DNA of 64,000 nt from Variovorax sp. YR216. Its GTDB lineage: Bacteria > Pseudomonadota > Gammaproteobacteria > Burkholderiales > Burkholderiaceae_C. A program made the translations under genes and the position numbers. The stretch lies in NCBI RefSeq assembly GCF_900107745.1, contig NZ_FNRO01000001.1:930001-994000 (forward strand), written 5' to 3'. Each line of letters begins with the position of its first letter. The first letter of the stretch is position 1. The notes under the pieces are model-generated. The model did not search any database. It was given only the letters and a program-made list of their open reading frames with translations, and was not told the origin of the DNA. This document shows positions 7,823 to 16,656 of this stretch, in pieces.

Positions 7823-8716
7823 CTAGAACGGCGCGCCGGCACGCTGTACACACTCCACGAACTGCTGCGCGGCCGGCGTGAGCTTATGGCCCCGGCGCTT
7901 GATGACGCACATGCTGAGCGTCGGCAGCGCTTCCTCGACCTCGATGCGGCGCACGCCGTAGCGCTTGAAGGCGACGTCGACCAGCGGCTCGACGAACAGT
8001 CCGACCAGGTCCATTTCACCGACCAGCCCCAACGCCACGGTGACCGAATTGCCGAAGACGATGCGCGCCGGCGGCGCAAGCCCGATCGGAGAAAAGATCG
8101 GGATGACCGATTCACGCGCCAGTTCGCCGTCGCCCGGCAGGATCCACTCCGCCCCGTGCAGCTGCATCAGCGAGCGGCAGTGACGCAGCGGATGGCCCAC
8201 CCGCAGACCGACCGCCAGATGCACCGGAAACAGTTCGATGCCTTCGAATTCCGCATCGAGCGTCTGCCGCGCCACATGCGCGACCGCGAAATCCAGGCTG
8301 CCGTCGCGCATGCGCATCAGCATCCATGGCAGCACCGCCTCCGAGAAATGAACGTCGACAGCGGGCATGCGCGCATGAAACTCCTTGAACGCCGCCGGAA
8401 GCACCGTGAGCGCGGCCGAGGTGCTGACCGCCACCGCGATCCTGCCGGTCGCGCCATCGCGGATCTGCGCGATCTCCTCGCGCGCCCGCCGCATGTCCGC
8501 CAGCAGCAGGCGCGCGCGGGGCGCGAAAGCGTGCCCGTAGGCGGTGAGCTGCACGCCCTTGACGCTTCGCTCGACCAGTGGCGCGCCAAGCGCACGCTCC
8601 AGCTCGCGCACGATTTTCGTGACCGCCGGCTGCGAGACGCCCAGCACACGCGCAGCGCCACGGATGCTCAGTTGCTCGGCGACCGCGACGAAGGCCTGGA
8701 GCTGATTGATCTTCAT
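7823..8716 (-). CDS. LysR-family transcriptional regulator
   Basis: The 297-residue protein opens with a LysR winged helix-turn-helix (residues 2-60: LQAFVAVAEQLSIRGAAR, then VSQPAVTKIVRELER). An effector-binding domain with the usual two-lobed pattern follows (residues 90-295). It is divergent from the MHS-family transporter at 8824, with 107 bases between the starts. Classical LysR logic therefore suggests control of that transporter and the peptidase behind it, with autoregulation. The effector is unknown but is probably a compound the transporter imports. Confidence 0.94.
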   Translation of the reverse strand: MKINQLQAFVAVAEQLSIRGAARVLGVSQPAVTKIVRELERALGAPLVERSVKGVQLTAYGHAFAPRARLLLADMRRAREEIAQIRDGATGRIAVAVSTSAALTVLPAAFKEFHARMPAVDVHFSEAVLPWMLMRMRDGSLDFAVAHVARQTLDAEFEGIELFPVHLAVGLRVGHPLRHCRSLMQLHGAEWILPGDGELARESVIPIFSPIGLAPPARIVFGNSVTVALGLVGEMDLVGLFVEPLVDVAFKRYGVRRIEVEEALPTLSMCVIKRRGHKLTPAAQQFVECVQRAGAPF

Positions 8717-8823
8717 GAAAACCAGAAGTTATCGTTTGATCTCAATTATTGTCTTTTCATGATCAAGACGTTTCCCTAGCATCCCGGCGCGACAACCCGA
8801 TTACCAACAGCAATCCCACTCCC
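8717..8823. promoter_or_regulatory. divergent promoter region between LysR and MHS transporter genes
   Basis: This 107-base divergent intergenic stretch is clearly richer in A+T than its flanks near 8720-8765. It contains the small palindrome TTGATCTCAA, plausible as part of a LysR operator. No confident -35/-10 pair stands out. The assignment comes mainly from the divergent layout. Confidence 0.4.
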
Positions 8824-10194
8824 ATGACCCAGCTCTCAGGCCGCATTCCCATGAGCCACCCAGCCGCGCCGAAGGCAGATGGCGAAGCCCTGCCGCGCGA
8901 ACGTGCCCGCATGTCCCGGCGCCGGACCATCGTTGCCACGACCATCGGCAACGCGCTCGAGTTCTTCGATTTCACCGTCTACGGCTTCCTGGCCCTGGTG
9001 ATCGGCAAGCTCTTCTTTCCGACCTTCAGTTCCTACGGGCAACTGCTGCTGACGGTGGCGAGCTTCGGCGTCGGGTTCATCGTGCGGCCGCTCGGCGGCA
9101 TCGTGATCGGCAGCTACGCCGATCGCGCCGGCCGCAAGAAGGCGATGACGCTCACCATCTTCCTCATGGCGCTGGGCTGCGCCATGATCGCCTTCGCGCC
9201 CACCTACGCACAGATCGGCGTTGCGGCGCCCATCCTGATCGTGCTGGCGCGGCTGATCCAGGGCTTCTCGGCCGGCGGCGAGGTCGGCGCGTCCACCACG
9301 CTGCTGGTGGAACACGCCACGCCGAAGAACCGCGGCTACATGGCGAGCTGGCAGTTCGCCAGCCAGGGCCTGGGCATCCTGCTGGGCGCCGTGGTGGTCG
9401 GCGTGCTGCTGACCGCGCTGCCCGCGCAGGCGATGGAAAGCTGGGGATGGCGCGTACCCTTCTTGCTCGGCATGCTGATCGCACCGGTCGGCATGTACAT
9501 CCGCCGGCATCTGGAGGAATCCCTCGACGTGCACGAAGCGCCGGCGACCACCGACGCGCCGCGCCCCCACGGCAGCCTGTCGGCCGTCTGCCGCGAGCAC
9601 GGCAAGACGGTTCTGGCCGCCATCCTGAGCATCATCGGCGGCACCGCCGCAGCCTACGTGGTCACCTTCTACATGCCGACCTACGCGATCCGCGAACTCG
9701 GCCTGCCGCCGCCGGTCGCGCTGTTCGGCGCGGCGCTCACCGGACTGCTGTCGTTCGCACTCGCGCCGCTGGTGGGCGTGTGGTCCGACCGCATCGGACG
9801 CAAGCGGCTGATCGTCGCGAGCCGCGTGCTGCTGGCGCTCCTCATCTATCCGGGATTCCTGTGGCTCAACGCGTCGCCGACGCCCACCGCGCTGTACACG
9901 GTGGTCGGGCTGCTGAGCATCACGCTGGTGATGCAGACGGTGCCGGGCATCACGATGCTGCCCGAGATGTTCCCCAAGCATGTGCGAGCGACCGGCATGT
10001 CGCTGGTCTACAGCGTGGGCGTGGCGCTGTTCGGCGGCTTCTCGCCCTTCATCAGCACCTGGCTGCTGAACGCCACCGGCAACAAGCTCGCACCGGCCTG
10101 GTATCTGCTCACTGTGTCGATGGTGTCGCTGCTCGGCCTGCTCTGGATGCGGGACTTCACCGGCAAGGACATCGACGCGGCCGACGCCCATTGA
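8824..10194 (+). CDS. MHS-family MFS metabolite:H+ symporter
   Basis: From the ATG at 8824 the protein has 456 residues and about twelve membrane segments. It starts with TTIGNALEFFDFTVYGFLA and contains RPLGGIVIGSYADRAGRKKAM, both typical of the metabolite:H+ symporter group (ProP, KgtP, CitA-like). EVGASTTLLVEH and the second GVWSDRIGRKR loop fit too. It would import an organic acid, betaine or amino-acid-like solute with protons. An ATG at 8851 and a TTG at 8749 are alternative starts. It is followed 32 bases later by a peptidase gene and is divergent from a LysR gene. Confidence 0.92.
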   Translation: MTQLSGRIPMSHPAAPKADGEALPRERARMSRRRTIVATTIGNALEFFDFTVYGFLALVIGKLFFPTFSSYGQLLLTVASFGVGFIVRPLGGIVIGSYADRAGRKKAMTLTIFLMALGCAMIAFAPTYAQIGVAAPILIVLARLIQGFSAGGEVGASTTLLVEHATPKNRGYMASWQFASQGLGILLGAVVVGVLLTALPAQAMESWGWRVPFLLGMLIAPVGMYIRRHLEESLDVHEAPATTDAPRPHGSLSAVCREHGKTVLAAILSIIGGTAAAYVVTFYMPTYAIRELGLPPPVALFGAALTGLLSFALAPLVGVWSDRIGRKRLIVASRVLLALLIYPGFLWLNASPTPTALYTVVGLLSITLVMQTVPGITMLPEMFPKHVRATGMSLVYSVGVALFGGFSPFISTWLLNATGNKLAPAWYLLTVSMVSLLGLLWMRDFTGKDIDAADAH

Positions 10195-10226
10195 TCTGAC
10201 CAAACGCACTTTCCAAGGACCTCACG

Positions 10227-11324
10227 ATGTACAACACCGCAGCCACCCGCCACTTCTCGGGCACCTACGCCGAGGCGCGGCGGAAATTCCTCGATGCGGC
10301 GGCCCAGCGGGGCGCAGCCATCGAAAGCTTCGAGCTCGAAGCGCATCGCGGTGCGCTGGGCGAAGCCCTGGCCACCGACGTGGCCTATCTCGGCAAGCCC
10401 GGCGCGGCCAGGCTGCTGATCGTCAGCTCCGGCACGCACGGCCCCGAAGGCTTCTGCGGCTCCGGTTGCCAGGTCGCGACGCTGAACGACGCCGACCTGC
10501 TCTCGCGCGCCGAGCAGGCCGGCATCGGGCTCTTGCTGATCCACGCGGTCAACCCGCATGGCTTCTCCCACCTGCACCGGACCAACGAGGACAACATCGA
10601 CCTCAACCGCAACCACATCGACTTCAATGCGCCGCTGCCGGTGAATGCGGCCTACGCCGAGGTCGAGCCCTTCGTGCTGCCAGCCAACTGGCCGCCGACT
10701 GCCGCGGACATGACGAAGATGGCGGCCTACATCGAGAAGAACGGCATGTGGGCCTTCCGCACCGCCGTGACCTCGGGCCAGTACACCTCGCCGCTGGGCG
10801 TTTTCTACGGCGGCACCGCGCCCTCCTGGAGCAATCGCACGATGCGGGGCATCCTGCGCAAGTACGGCTCGGCGGCCACGCACATCGGCTGGATCGATGT
10901 GCACACCGGCCTCGGCCCCTACGGCCATGGGGAGAAGATCTACGCGGGCCGCAACGCCCCGGCCGACCTCGCGCGAGCGCGCGCATGGTGGGGCGCGGAC
11001 GTGTTCGCGCCGTTCGAAGGGCAATCGGCGTCGGCCGATGTGTCAGGCCCGGTGGTCTCGGCGGTGTACGACGAGTGCCCGCAGGCCAGCGCTGCCGTGA
11101 TGGGCCTGGAATTCGGCACCCTGCCCGACCAGGAAGTCATGAATCGCCTGCGCGCCGACACCTGGCTGCGCCGCCATCCCGAAGCACCGGAAGAACAGCA
11201 GCGCACCATCCGCCAGGAACTGCGCGATGCCTTCTACTGCGACAACGACGAGTGGAAAGGCATGGTCCTCGGCCAGTCCCGCGTCGTTCTGCTGCAAACG
11301 GTGCAGGGCCTGAAAACCGCCTGA
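10227..11324 (+). CDS. M14-family metallopeptidase-like protein (DUF2817)
   Basis: The 365-residue protein carries a carboxypeptidase-like zinc site: H71 and E74 in SGTHGPEGFCG, H226 in WIDVHTGLGPYG, and a candidate catalytic glutamate E295 in MGLEFGTLP. NIDLNRN (124-130) resembles the substrate-binding Asn-Arg segment of M14 enzymes. It has no signal peptide, so it should hydrolyse an imported substrate in the cytoplasm. An AAGGA ribosome-binding site precedes the ATG. The upstream transporter gene suggests an uptake-and-cleavage pair for a peptide or N-acyl amino acid; the substrate is inference. Confidence 0.88.
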   Translation: MYNTAATRHFSGTYAEARRKFLDAAAQRGAAIESFELEAHRGALGEALATDVAYLGKPGAARLLIVSSGTHGPEGFCGSGCQVATLNDADLLSRAEQAGIGLLLIHAVNPHGFSHLHRTNEDNIDLNRNHIDFNAPLPVNAAYAEVEPFVLPANWPPTAADMTKMAAYIEKNGMWAFRTAVTSGQYTSPLGVFYGGTAPSWSNRTMRGILRKYGSAATHIGWIDVHTGLGPYGHGEKIYAGRNAPADLARARAWWGADVFAPFEGQSASADVSGPVVSAVYDECPQASAAVMGLEFGTLPDQEVMNRLRADTWLRRHPEAPEEQQRTIRQELRDAFYCDNDEWKGMVLGQSRVVLLQTVQGLKTA

Positions 11325-11348
11325 CCCGTCCGTCACCCCATGCGGAAG

Positions 11349-11435
11349 ACCCCGTAGAACCGGCTCCGCCGGGCTACCGGGGTCGCCCCCGGCGAGGGGG
11401 TGCAGAGCCACACGAAGTGGGTGAGGCTGGGGGAG
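11349..11435. repeat. dispersed hairpin-rich repeat, copy 2
   Basis: This is the most complete copy. An outer stem ACCCCG.TAG / CTA.CCGGGGT (11349-11383, one bulge) encloses CCGGC/GCCGG (11360-11372). CCCCC/GGGGG (11386-11400) and CCAC/GTGG (11408-11420) follow. The stems and their spacing match copy 1. It lies 24 bases past the peptidase stop and could act as a transcript end or 3' stabiliser. Confidence 0.85.
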
Positions 11436-11446
11436 AACCTGCTGCG

Positions 11447-11483
11447 GGGTGCAGAGCCACACGAAGTGGGCGAGGCTGGGGGA
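11447..11483. repeat. dispersed repeat, partial copy 3
   Basis: Only the third module is present: GGGGTGCAGAGCCAC followed by ACGAAGTGGG and GAGGCTGGGGG, with CCAC/GTGG at 11457-11469. It is in tandem with copy 2, 12 bases away and in the same orientation, and touches the 3' end of the secreted-protein gene at 11488. This indicates that the 3' module can duplicate on its own. Confidence 0.8.
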
Positions 11484-11487
11484 GAGC

Positions 11488-11892
11488 CTACTGCGCCTCG
11501 CGGCACTTCTGCAGATTCGTGTTGAAGCGCTGCTGCATTCCCGGCTCGCAGGTGTCGGCCGTGGTCATGATGCGGCACATGCCGACCACGAGGAAATCCG
11601 ACACCGCCTCGGTGCACATCGGGTAGCGCGCGAGCTGCGGGTTGTCGCGCACCTTGAAACCCCACTGGTCCGAGAAATCGAGCATGCGCGACATCGCGTT
11701 CTCGAAGTAGTCGCGGTCGCGCTCCTTGATCGCGTTTTCCATCTGCGGCAGCTCGACGTTCAGGAAACGCATCGCGGCACCGGGGAACTCGCGCGCGTCC
11801 TGCGCAAGCGCGCCGGAAGCGGACAAGGCCAGCAGCAGCGGCGCGATGGCGCGCGCGATGAACGGAAGAACACGGTGGCGGGCAAGTTCCAT
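11488..11892 (-). CDS. small exported hypothetical protein
   Basis: From the ATG at 11892 (MELARHRVLPF) this is a 134-residue protein with a signal peptide ending near SASGALAQ (residue 31). The mature part is mostly helical and carries four cysteines (MCTEAV, MCRIM, TCEPG, KCREAQ), which could form two disulfides in the periplasm. I do not recognise the family. Repeat copies 2 and 3 lie immediately downstream. An in-frame ATG 19 codons earlier (11949) would spoil the signal peptide, so the inner start is preferred. Confidence 0.72.
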   Translation of the reverse strand: MELARHRVLPFIARAIAPLLLALSASGALAQDAREFPGAAMRFLNVELPQMENAIKERDRDYFENAMSRMLDFSDQWGFKVRDNPQLARYPMCTEAVSDFLVVGMCRIMTTADTCEPGMQQRFNTNLQKCREAQ

Positions 11893-11977
11893 GGGCTTTC
11901 GGTATGTGACGTCGGGTGGCAATTGCCGCGCCCTTCCGGGCCCCGGCAACCCCCTATTTGAACCGAAAGCCGGCCGC

Positions 11978-14740
11978 CTACCAGCTCATGCGCACGCCGA
12001 CCGAGCCCTGCACCGACGACCTCACCCGCGCGTCGCCGCCGACATCGAAGACATGCCCGACTTCGCCGTACAGCGTGGTCGACGACGACAGTGCGAGCGT
12101 GGCGCCGCCCGCCACTTCGGCCGACGTGTAGCCCGTGGCGCTGGCGATCGGCGTGCTCGCCGCGGGGGCGATGAAGGTCGCCACGTCGGTGCCGGAACCT
12201 GCGCGGTACAGGTTCACGCGGCCGTAGGGCTGCAGGCGGCCGGCGCTGGTCGCGAAGTCGCCCTTGACGCGGACGCCGAGGCGGCCGATCCAGCCGCTGT
12301 CGGCATCCTGGCGCACCGACGCGCCGCTGATGAGCACGTTGTCGAAGCTGCTGCGCTGCCAGGCGAGTTGGGCCTGCGGCTCGATGGTCCAGCGCTCGGT
12401 CAGCGCGAAGGCCTTGCCGGTTTCGATCGAGGCGGTGAGGCTGTCGGCCTTGCCGGAAACGCTCGGGTTCAGGTCCGGGCGCACCGTGTAGCGATGGCTG
12501 CCGCCCTGGAGCACCGCGTCGGCGTACCAGCCGCTGCCGTCCATCCAGGTCGCGTAGCCGCCGAGGTAGCGCGACTGCAGTTCGTTGCTGCCCACGCGAC
12601 CGATGGTGCCGCGCGCATTGCCGCTCACGTCGGCGCCGCCGTCGAGGTAGCCCACGTAGATGCCGCCGCGCCAGTGGCCCGCCGCGAACAGGTCGGTTCC
12701 CGCCTGCAGGCCGCTGACATGGCCCTTGCTGCCGGCACCGGCCACGCCATCCTGGTGGATGTCGAGGTCGGCGTAGACCGCGCGCGCCCAGGCCTGGCGG
12801 CCCGCGTCGCCCGAGCCCGCCACCGCGGCGGACGGTGCGGCTTCGTCGCCCACGCGGCGATGCAGGTTGCCGAGCATCGCGAGGTCCGCCTGGCGCAGCT
12901 GCGCGGGCAGCGCGGCGAAGAGCGGCACCTCCGCGCGATAGGTGGGCACCGTCGGGACGGGCGTCGTCACCGTCGGCGGCTTCGGGATCGTGTCGGGGTT
13001 GACTTCGGGCGTGACTGGCGGAGTGACCGGCGGCGTGACCGGCGCATCGGTGCGCAGATACCAGTTCTCGCCCGCGCCCTGGGCATCGGCCGCATACAGG
13101 CGGTACTCGAAGGCGCCCGCGTCGACGTGGCCGTTGGCCAGCGTGAAGGCGCTCTTCGTGGTCTGCGCGGTGGTGGTGGCGCCGCCCTGCGCGCTCACCA
13201 CTTCGATGCCGTTGCCCGTGGTCTGCGCGCCGAGCCCGCCGAGATTGGTGATACGGATCGCGGTGGTGCCGCTCGCGCTCGCCGCGGGGCCGTTCAGCAC
13301 CAGCCGGTCGCTCAGGCTGCCGCTGCCGCCCAGCACCGTGCCGAGGCTGAGCACGCCGTTCTGGCCGACATAGGCGCCGTTGACCGTCAGCGTGCTGCCG
13401 GGAACGGCGCTCAACAGGCTCACCGTGCCCGCGTTCTGGAGCGACGCGACGGTCTGGTTGAAACCGGCGGTGTCGAGCGTCGCGCCCGCCGCGACCACAT
13501 GCGCGGAGCCCGCGCTGAAGGTGTCGGCCGCGCCGGCCTTCAACGTGCCGGCGCTGACCGTGGTCGTGCCGGTGATCGCCTGCGCCTTCGCGAGGGTCAG
13601 CGTGCCGGCGCCGGTCTTTTCCAGGCCGCCGGTGCCGCTCAGAAGCCCGTTGTAGGTCGCGTCCGTCGGCTGCGCGAAACGCACGAGGCCGTTGTCCGTG
13701 ACGGCCAGCGGCGCGAACTCGGCAGGCGTCTGCAATGTGCCGGCCGGGTCGACCGTCATGCTGCCGGTGTAGTTGCTCGCGTCCGTCGCGAGCACCAGCG
13801 TGCCGCCGGCGACGCGCGCACTGGTAAAGCCCGAATCCTGCAGCGAGACGCCGAGGTTCCAGGTGCCGCTGTCGTTCTTCACCAGCGACTGGAAGTTCGA
13901 GATCGCGTGGTTGAAGGTGCCGGTGCCGGTGCCATTGAGCGTCAGCAGGTTGTTGCCGCCGCCGCCGTTGATGGCGCCGGAAATCGTGCCGTGCTCATAC
14001 AGGTTGAGCGTGTCGTCGCCATCGGCGAAGTTCAGCGAACCGAGGATCTGCCCCTTGTTCGTGAAGTTGATCGCCATCGTCCCGGCAACGCCGATGATGT
14101 TGCCGTTGGTTCCGTCCTTGTAGCGGATCACGCCGGTCTCGCCGTTCACGACGGTGTTGCTGCCGCTGGTCGACTGGAACCAGATCGCGGCGCCCCCGGC
14201 CTGCGAGTCGATGGTGCCGTTGTTGATGATGGTGTTGCCGGTGCCGATCGGGTTGACCGCCTCGGCGTCGCCCGCCGTGCCCTTGGAGAGCACCCGTGCG
14301 CCCTGCTCGATCGTCAGCGTGTTGTTGTGCAGGAACTCCACCGTGTTGGCGCCGGTGCCGTACAGGCCGTTGGTCAGGCCGACCGCGTTGTTCTCGACCG
14401 TCGCGCCGCTGCGCACGGTGATGCTGCCGTTGCTCAGGAGACTGATCGCCGTGTCGCCGTCCGTGCTGATGACTGCGTTCTGCTGCACATCGACCGTGGT
14501 TCCCGGGGCGGTGCCGTAGCCCGAGCCGACCGTGGTGGTCTGGGCCCCGCCGGCGCTCGTGCAGACGTAGTCGGTACCGGTCAACGTGCACGCGGCCGAC
14601 GCCGCGCCGGAGAGGACAAGCAGCGCCGCGCCGGTGGAAACGGCCCGGCAGGTCGATTTGCCGGCGGTCGCGGCCAGTTCGGAGGCCACTGCCCAGGTTT
14701 GTTGCGACGAGTTCCAAACGACCCTGAAAACGCGATTCAC
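11978..14740 (-). CDS. autotransporter with PATR repeat and C-terminal outer-membrane barrel
   Basis: The 920-residue type V secreted protein starts at GTG. The first 25 residues (MNRVFRVVWNSSQQTWAVAS...) match the extended signal peptide region of large autotransporters, followed by a conventional signal ending at AASA near residue 49. The passenger (about 50-560) is rich in G, T, N and S and contains a passenger-associated transport repeat around 367-400 (GTGGLEKTGAGTLTL). A Pro/Thr-rich linker spans about 564-605. The barrel occupies about 645-920 and ends in RMSW, with the terminal aromatic residue used for outer-membrane assembly. No protease motif is evident, so adhesin or surface-structure roles are likely. 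Confidence 0.93.
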   Translation of the reverse strand: MNRVFRVVWNSSQQTWAVASELAATAGKSTCRAVSTGAALLVLSGAASAACTLTGTDYVCTSAGGAQTTTVGSGYGTAPGTTVDVQQNAVISTDGDTAISLLSNGSITVRSGATVENNAVGLTNGLYGTGANTVEFLHNNTLTIEQGARVLSKGTAGDAEAVNPIGTGNTIINNGTIDSQAGGAAIWFQSTSGSNTVVNGETGVIRYKDGTNGNIIGVAGTMAINFTNKGQILGSLNFADGDDTLNLYEHGTISGAINGGGGNNLLTLNGTGTGTFNHAISNFQSLVKNDSGTWNLGVSLQDSGFTSARVAGGTLVLATDASNYTGSMTVDPAGTLQTPAEFAPLAVTDNGLVRFAQPTDATYNGLLSGTGGLEKTGAGTLTLAKAQAITGTTTVSAGTLKAGAADTFSAGSAHVVAAGATLDTAGFNQTVASLQNAGTVSLLSAVPGSTLTVNGAYVGQNGVLSLGTVLGGSGSLSDRLVLNGPAASASGTTAIRITNLGGLGAQTTGNGIEVVSAQGGATTTAQTTKSAFTLANGHVDAGAFEYRLYAADAQGAGENWYLRTDAPVTPPVTPPVTPEVNPDTIPKPPTVTTPVPTVPTYRAEVPLFAALPAQLRQADLAMLGNLHRRVGDEAAPSAAVAGSGDAGRQAWARAVYADLDIHQDGVAGAGSKGHVSGLQAGTDLFAAGHWRGGIYVGYLDGGADVSGNARGTIGRVGSNELQSRYLGGYATWMDGSGWYADAVLQGGSHRYTVRPDLNPSVSGKADSLTASIETGKAFALTERWTIEPQAQLAWQRSSFDNVLISGASVRQDADSGWIGRLGVRVKGDFATSAGRLQPYGRVNLYRAGSGTDVATFIAPAASTPIASATGYTSAEVAGGATLALSSSTTLYGEVGHVFDVGGDARVRSSVQGSVGVRMSW

Positions 14741-14775
14741 GACCTTGTGTTCCCTTCAACGGACTGGAAAGATGA

Positions 14776-14814
14776 AAATGAATACTTACGACTGTAATGC
14801 TCTGGTATTCATTT
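14776..14814. promoter_or_regulatory. dyad in the autotransporter leader
   Basis: AAATGAATAC (14776-14785) and GTATTCATTT (14805-14814) form a perfect 10-bp inverted repeat with a 19-base spacer. It lies 36 bases upstream of the GTG start in an A+T-rich island (roughly 14741-14890) that contrasts with the surroundings. It may be a repressor operator or an RNA hairpin in the 5' leader. Confidence 0.6.
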
Positions 14815-14984
14815 CCGTTGGAAGAAAGTCACGGAATCGGTGCGCAATCGCGTTCTTGCAACGAAATAGTTACAAAAATAAGCTAGATCTCAGTGCCGGC
14901 GGCCCGGATTGGTGCATGTCCGGCCCAGGCATCGGCGGGCCGTAAACTCGCCCGATGCCCTCCCGACCGAACCGAGCGCCGCGA

Positions 14985-15176
14985 ATGATCGAGCGCGGCA
15001 TCCTGTGCATCCTGATCGGCGCGGCCGTGCTGATCTCGCCTCAATACCTGGAATCGCCCACCTGGCGCGAGACGATCGGCGGTGCCTACCTGGTCGGCTG
15101 GTTCGCCCTGGTGCTGGGAATTGCCCTGGTGGGGGTGGGTCTGGTCGGGCGCGCCCGTTCCGGCGGACGACGCTGA
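14985..15176 (+). CDS. small two-helix membrane protein
   Basis: From ATG 14985 (MIERGILCILIG) this encodes 63 residues with two predicted membrane segments (about 3-20 and 33-53) and a basic tail, RARSGGRR. An in-frame ATG at 14955 would add ten basic residues. No family is recognised and no motif suggests a function. It faces the DUF808 gene convergently, with only 16 bases between the two stops. Confidence 0.6.
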   Translation: MIERGILCILIGAAVLISPQYLESPTWRETIGGAYLVGWFALVLGIALVGVGLVGRARSGGRR

Positions 15177-15192
15177 ACCTGGCGGCGGCGCC

Positions 15193-16074
15193 TCAGCGCC
15201 GTGTGCGAAGCCGCTTCAAGCCCTCGACCGCCGCCAGCACGATGGCGCCCGCGATCACGCCGACGACCGCGTTGCCGAGCAGCGAGGCCAGCGGGCCCCA
15301 GGCCTGGATCGCGTGGCCGAGCGCCGGCGCGCCATGCACGAGGATGCCCCCGCCCACGAGGAACATCGCGACCGTGCCGAGGACGGAAAGCGCCTTCATG
15401 AGCCAGGGCGCCGCGCCGACCAGCGCGCGGCCCACCGCCTGCACGGCGGCGTTGCCCTGCTGGGCGAGGTAGAAGCCCATGTCGTCGAGCCGCACGATGC
15501 CGGCGACCAAGCCGTAGACGCCGATGGTCATGACGATCGCGATGCCCGCCAGGACGGTGAGTTGCGTGAGGAACGGCTGGCCCTGCACCGTGCCCAGCGT
15601 GATCGCGATGATCTCGGCGGACAGGATGAAATCGGTGCGCACCGCGCCTTTGACCTTGGTCTTCTCGGCCGCGACCAGGTCGATCGCCTCGTTGGCGACC
15701 GCCTGCTCGTGCCGCTGCGTCTCGATCGCGTGCTCGGTCTTGTGCAGGAAGCGGTGCGCGAGCTTCTCGAAGCCTTCGAAGCACAGGAATGCGCCGCCCA
15801 CCATCAGGAGCGGCGTGACCAGCCAGGGCAGCCAGGTGCCGATGAGCAGGGCCGCCGGCACCAGGATCGCCTTGTTGACGAACGACCCCTTGCACACCGC
15901 CCAGACCACCGGCAGCTCGCGGCTGGCCCGCACGCCCGCGACCTGCTGCGCGTTCAGCGCGAGATCGTCGCCGAGCACCCCCGCCGTCTTCTTGGCCGCC
16001 ACCTTGGTGAGCACCGAGACATCGTCGAGCACCGTCGCGATGTCATCGAGGAGCAGCAGCAGGCTGGTGGCCAT
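15193..16074 (-). CDS. DUF808 family inner-membrane protein
   Basis: The 293-residue protein opens with [42 protein letters not shown] sequence, the hallmark of DUF808 (E. coli YedI relatives). [21 protein letters not shown] and several hydrophobic helices follow at about 75-95, 155-200 and 225-285. Function is not established for the family. The start is 18 bases downstream of the stop of the acetyltransferase gene on the same strand, so the two may be cotranscribed. Confidence 0.9.
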   Translation of the reverse strand: MATSLLLLLDDIATVLDDVSVLTKVAAKKTAGVLGDDLALNAQQVAGVRASRELPVVWAVCKGSFVNKAILVPAALLIGTWLPWLVTPLLMVGGAFLCFEGFEKLAHRFLHKTEHAIETQRHEQAVANEAIDLVAAEKTKVKGAVRTDFILSAEIIAITLGTVQGQPFLTQLTVLAGIAIVMTIGVYGLVAGIVRLDDMGFYLAQQGNAAVQAVGRALVGAAPWLMKALSVLGTVAMFLVGGGILVHGAPALGHAIQAWGPLASLLGNAVVGVIAGAIVLAAVEGLKRLRTRR

Positions 16075-16092
16075 CGGTGGTTGATCGGGGTA

Positions 16093-16608
16093 TCAGACGT
16101 TCCGCTTGAGGCGGATTTCCTCGATCTTCACCGTACCGATCGCGGTGGTCTTGGCGGTCTTCATCTCGCGCTTGAAGCCGGCGAGTTCGCAGAAGCGGAT
16201 CGCACGGTCGTTGCGCAGCGGCACCCAGATGGTGACGACGGTGCAGCCTTCTTCCTCGAGGCCCTCGCGCGCGGCATCCCACAGCGCGACGCCGAGGCCC
16301 TTGTCCCAGTGTTCGGGCTTGACGTAAAGCGACCAGATCTCGCCGGTGGTCGACGGCGTCTTGGGGTCGCGCGAACGGTCGAAGCCGACGAAGCCGACCA
16401 CTTCGCCGCCGAGCTCGACCACATGCACCTGCGGCTCGGCGTACTCGATCGCCTCGCGCCACTTGGCCTCGCGGGTGGCGGGCGTCAGTGCGCGCAACTG
16501 GTCTTCGGGGAGGATGCCCGCGTAGGCGGCCTGTGCGGAGGCGGCATGGACTTCAGCGACGGCCTTGGCGTCGCGCAGGGTGGCGGGGCGAACTTCGAAA
16601 TCGGACAT
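16093..16608 (-). CDS. GNAT-family N-acetyltransferase
   Basis: The 171-residue protein (MSDFEVRPATLRDAKAVAEVH) has the GNAT fold. The central strand is EIWSLYVKPEHWDKGLGVALWDAA, where KGLGVAL stands in for the R/Q-x-x-G-x-G/A acetyl-CoA loop, followed by NDRAIRFCELAGFKRE. The substrate cannot be read from sequence. The reading frame extends far upstream as non-coding shadow; the ATG at 16608 fits the domain boundary and the space left by the divergent ferredoxin gene at 16657. Confidence 0.9.
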   Translation of the reverse strand: MSDFEVRPATLRDAKAVAEVHAASAQAAYAGILPEDQLRALTPATREAKWREAIEYAEPQVHVVELGGEVVGFVGFDRSRDPKTPSTTGEIWSLYVKPEHWDKGLGVALWDAAREGLEEEGCTVVTIWVPLRNDRAIRFCELAGFKREMKTAKTTAIGTVKIEEIRLKRNV

Positions 16609-16656
16609 GAATGCGGGGACAGAAACGAACGGTAAAGGGGCGTATTGTCGCTGCCG

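Noticed and set aside
11726..14797. A 1023-codon plus-strand frame opposite the autotransporter
   Set aside because: Same antisense shadow effect; the minus strand has a complete signal peptide, PATR repeat, linker and barrel.
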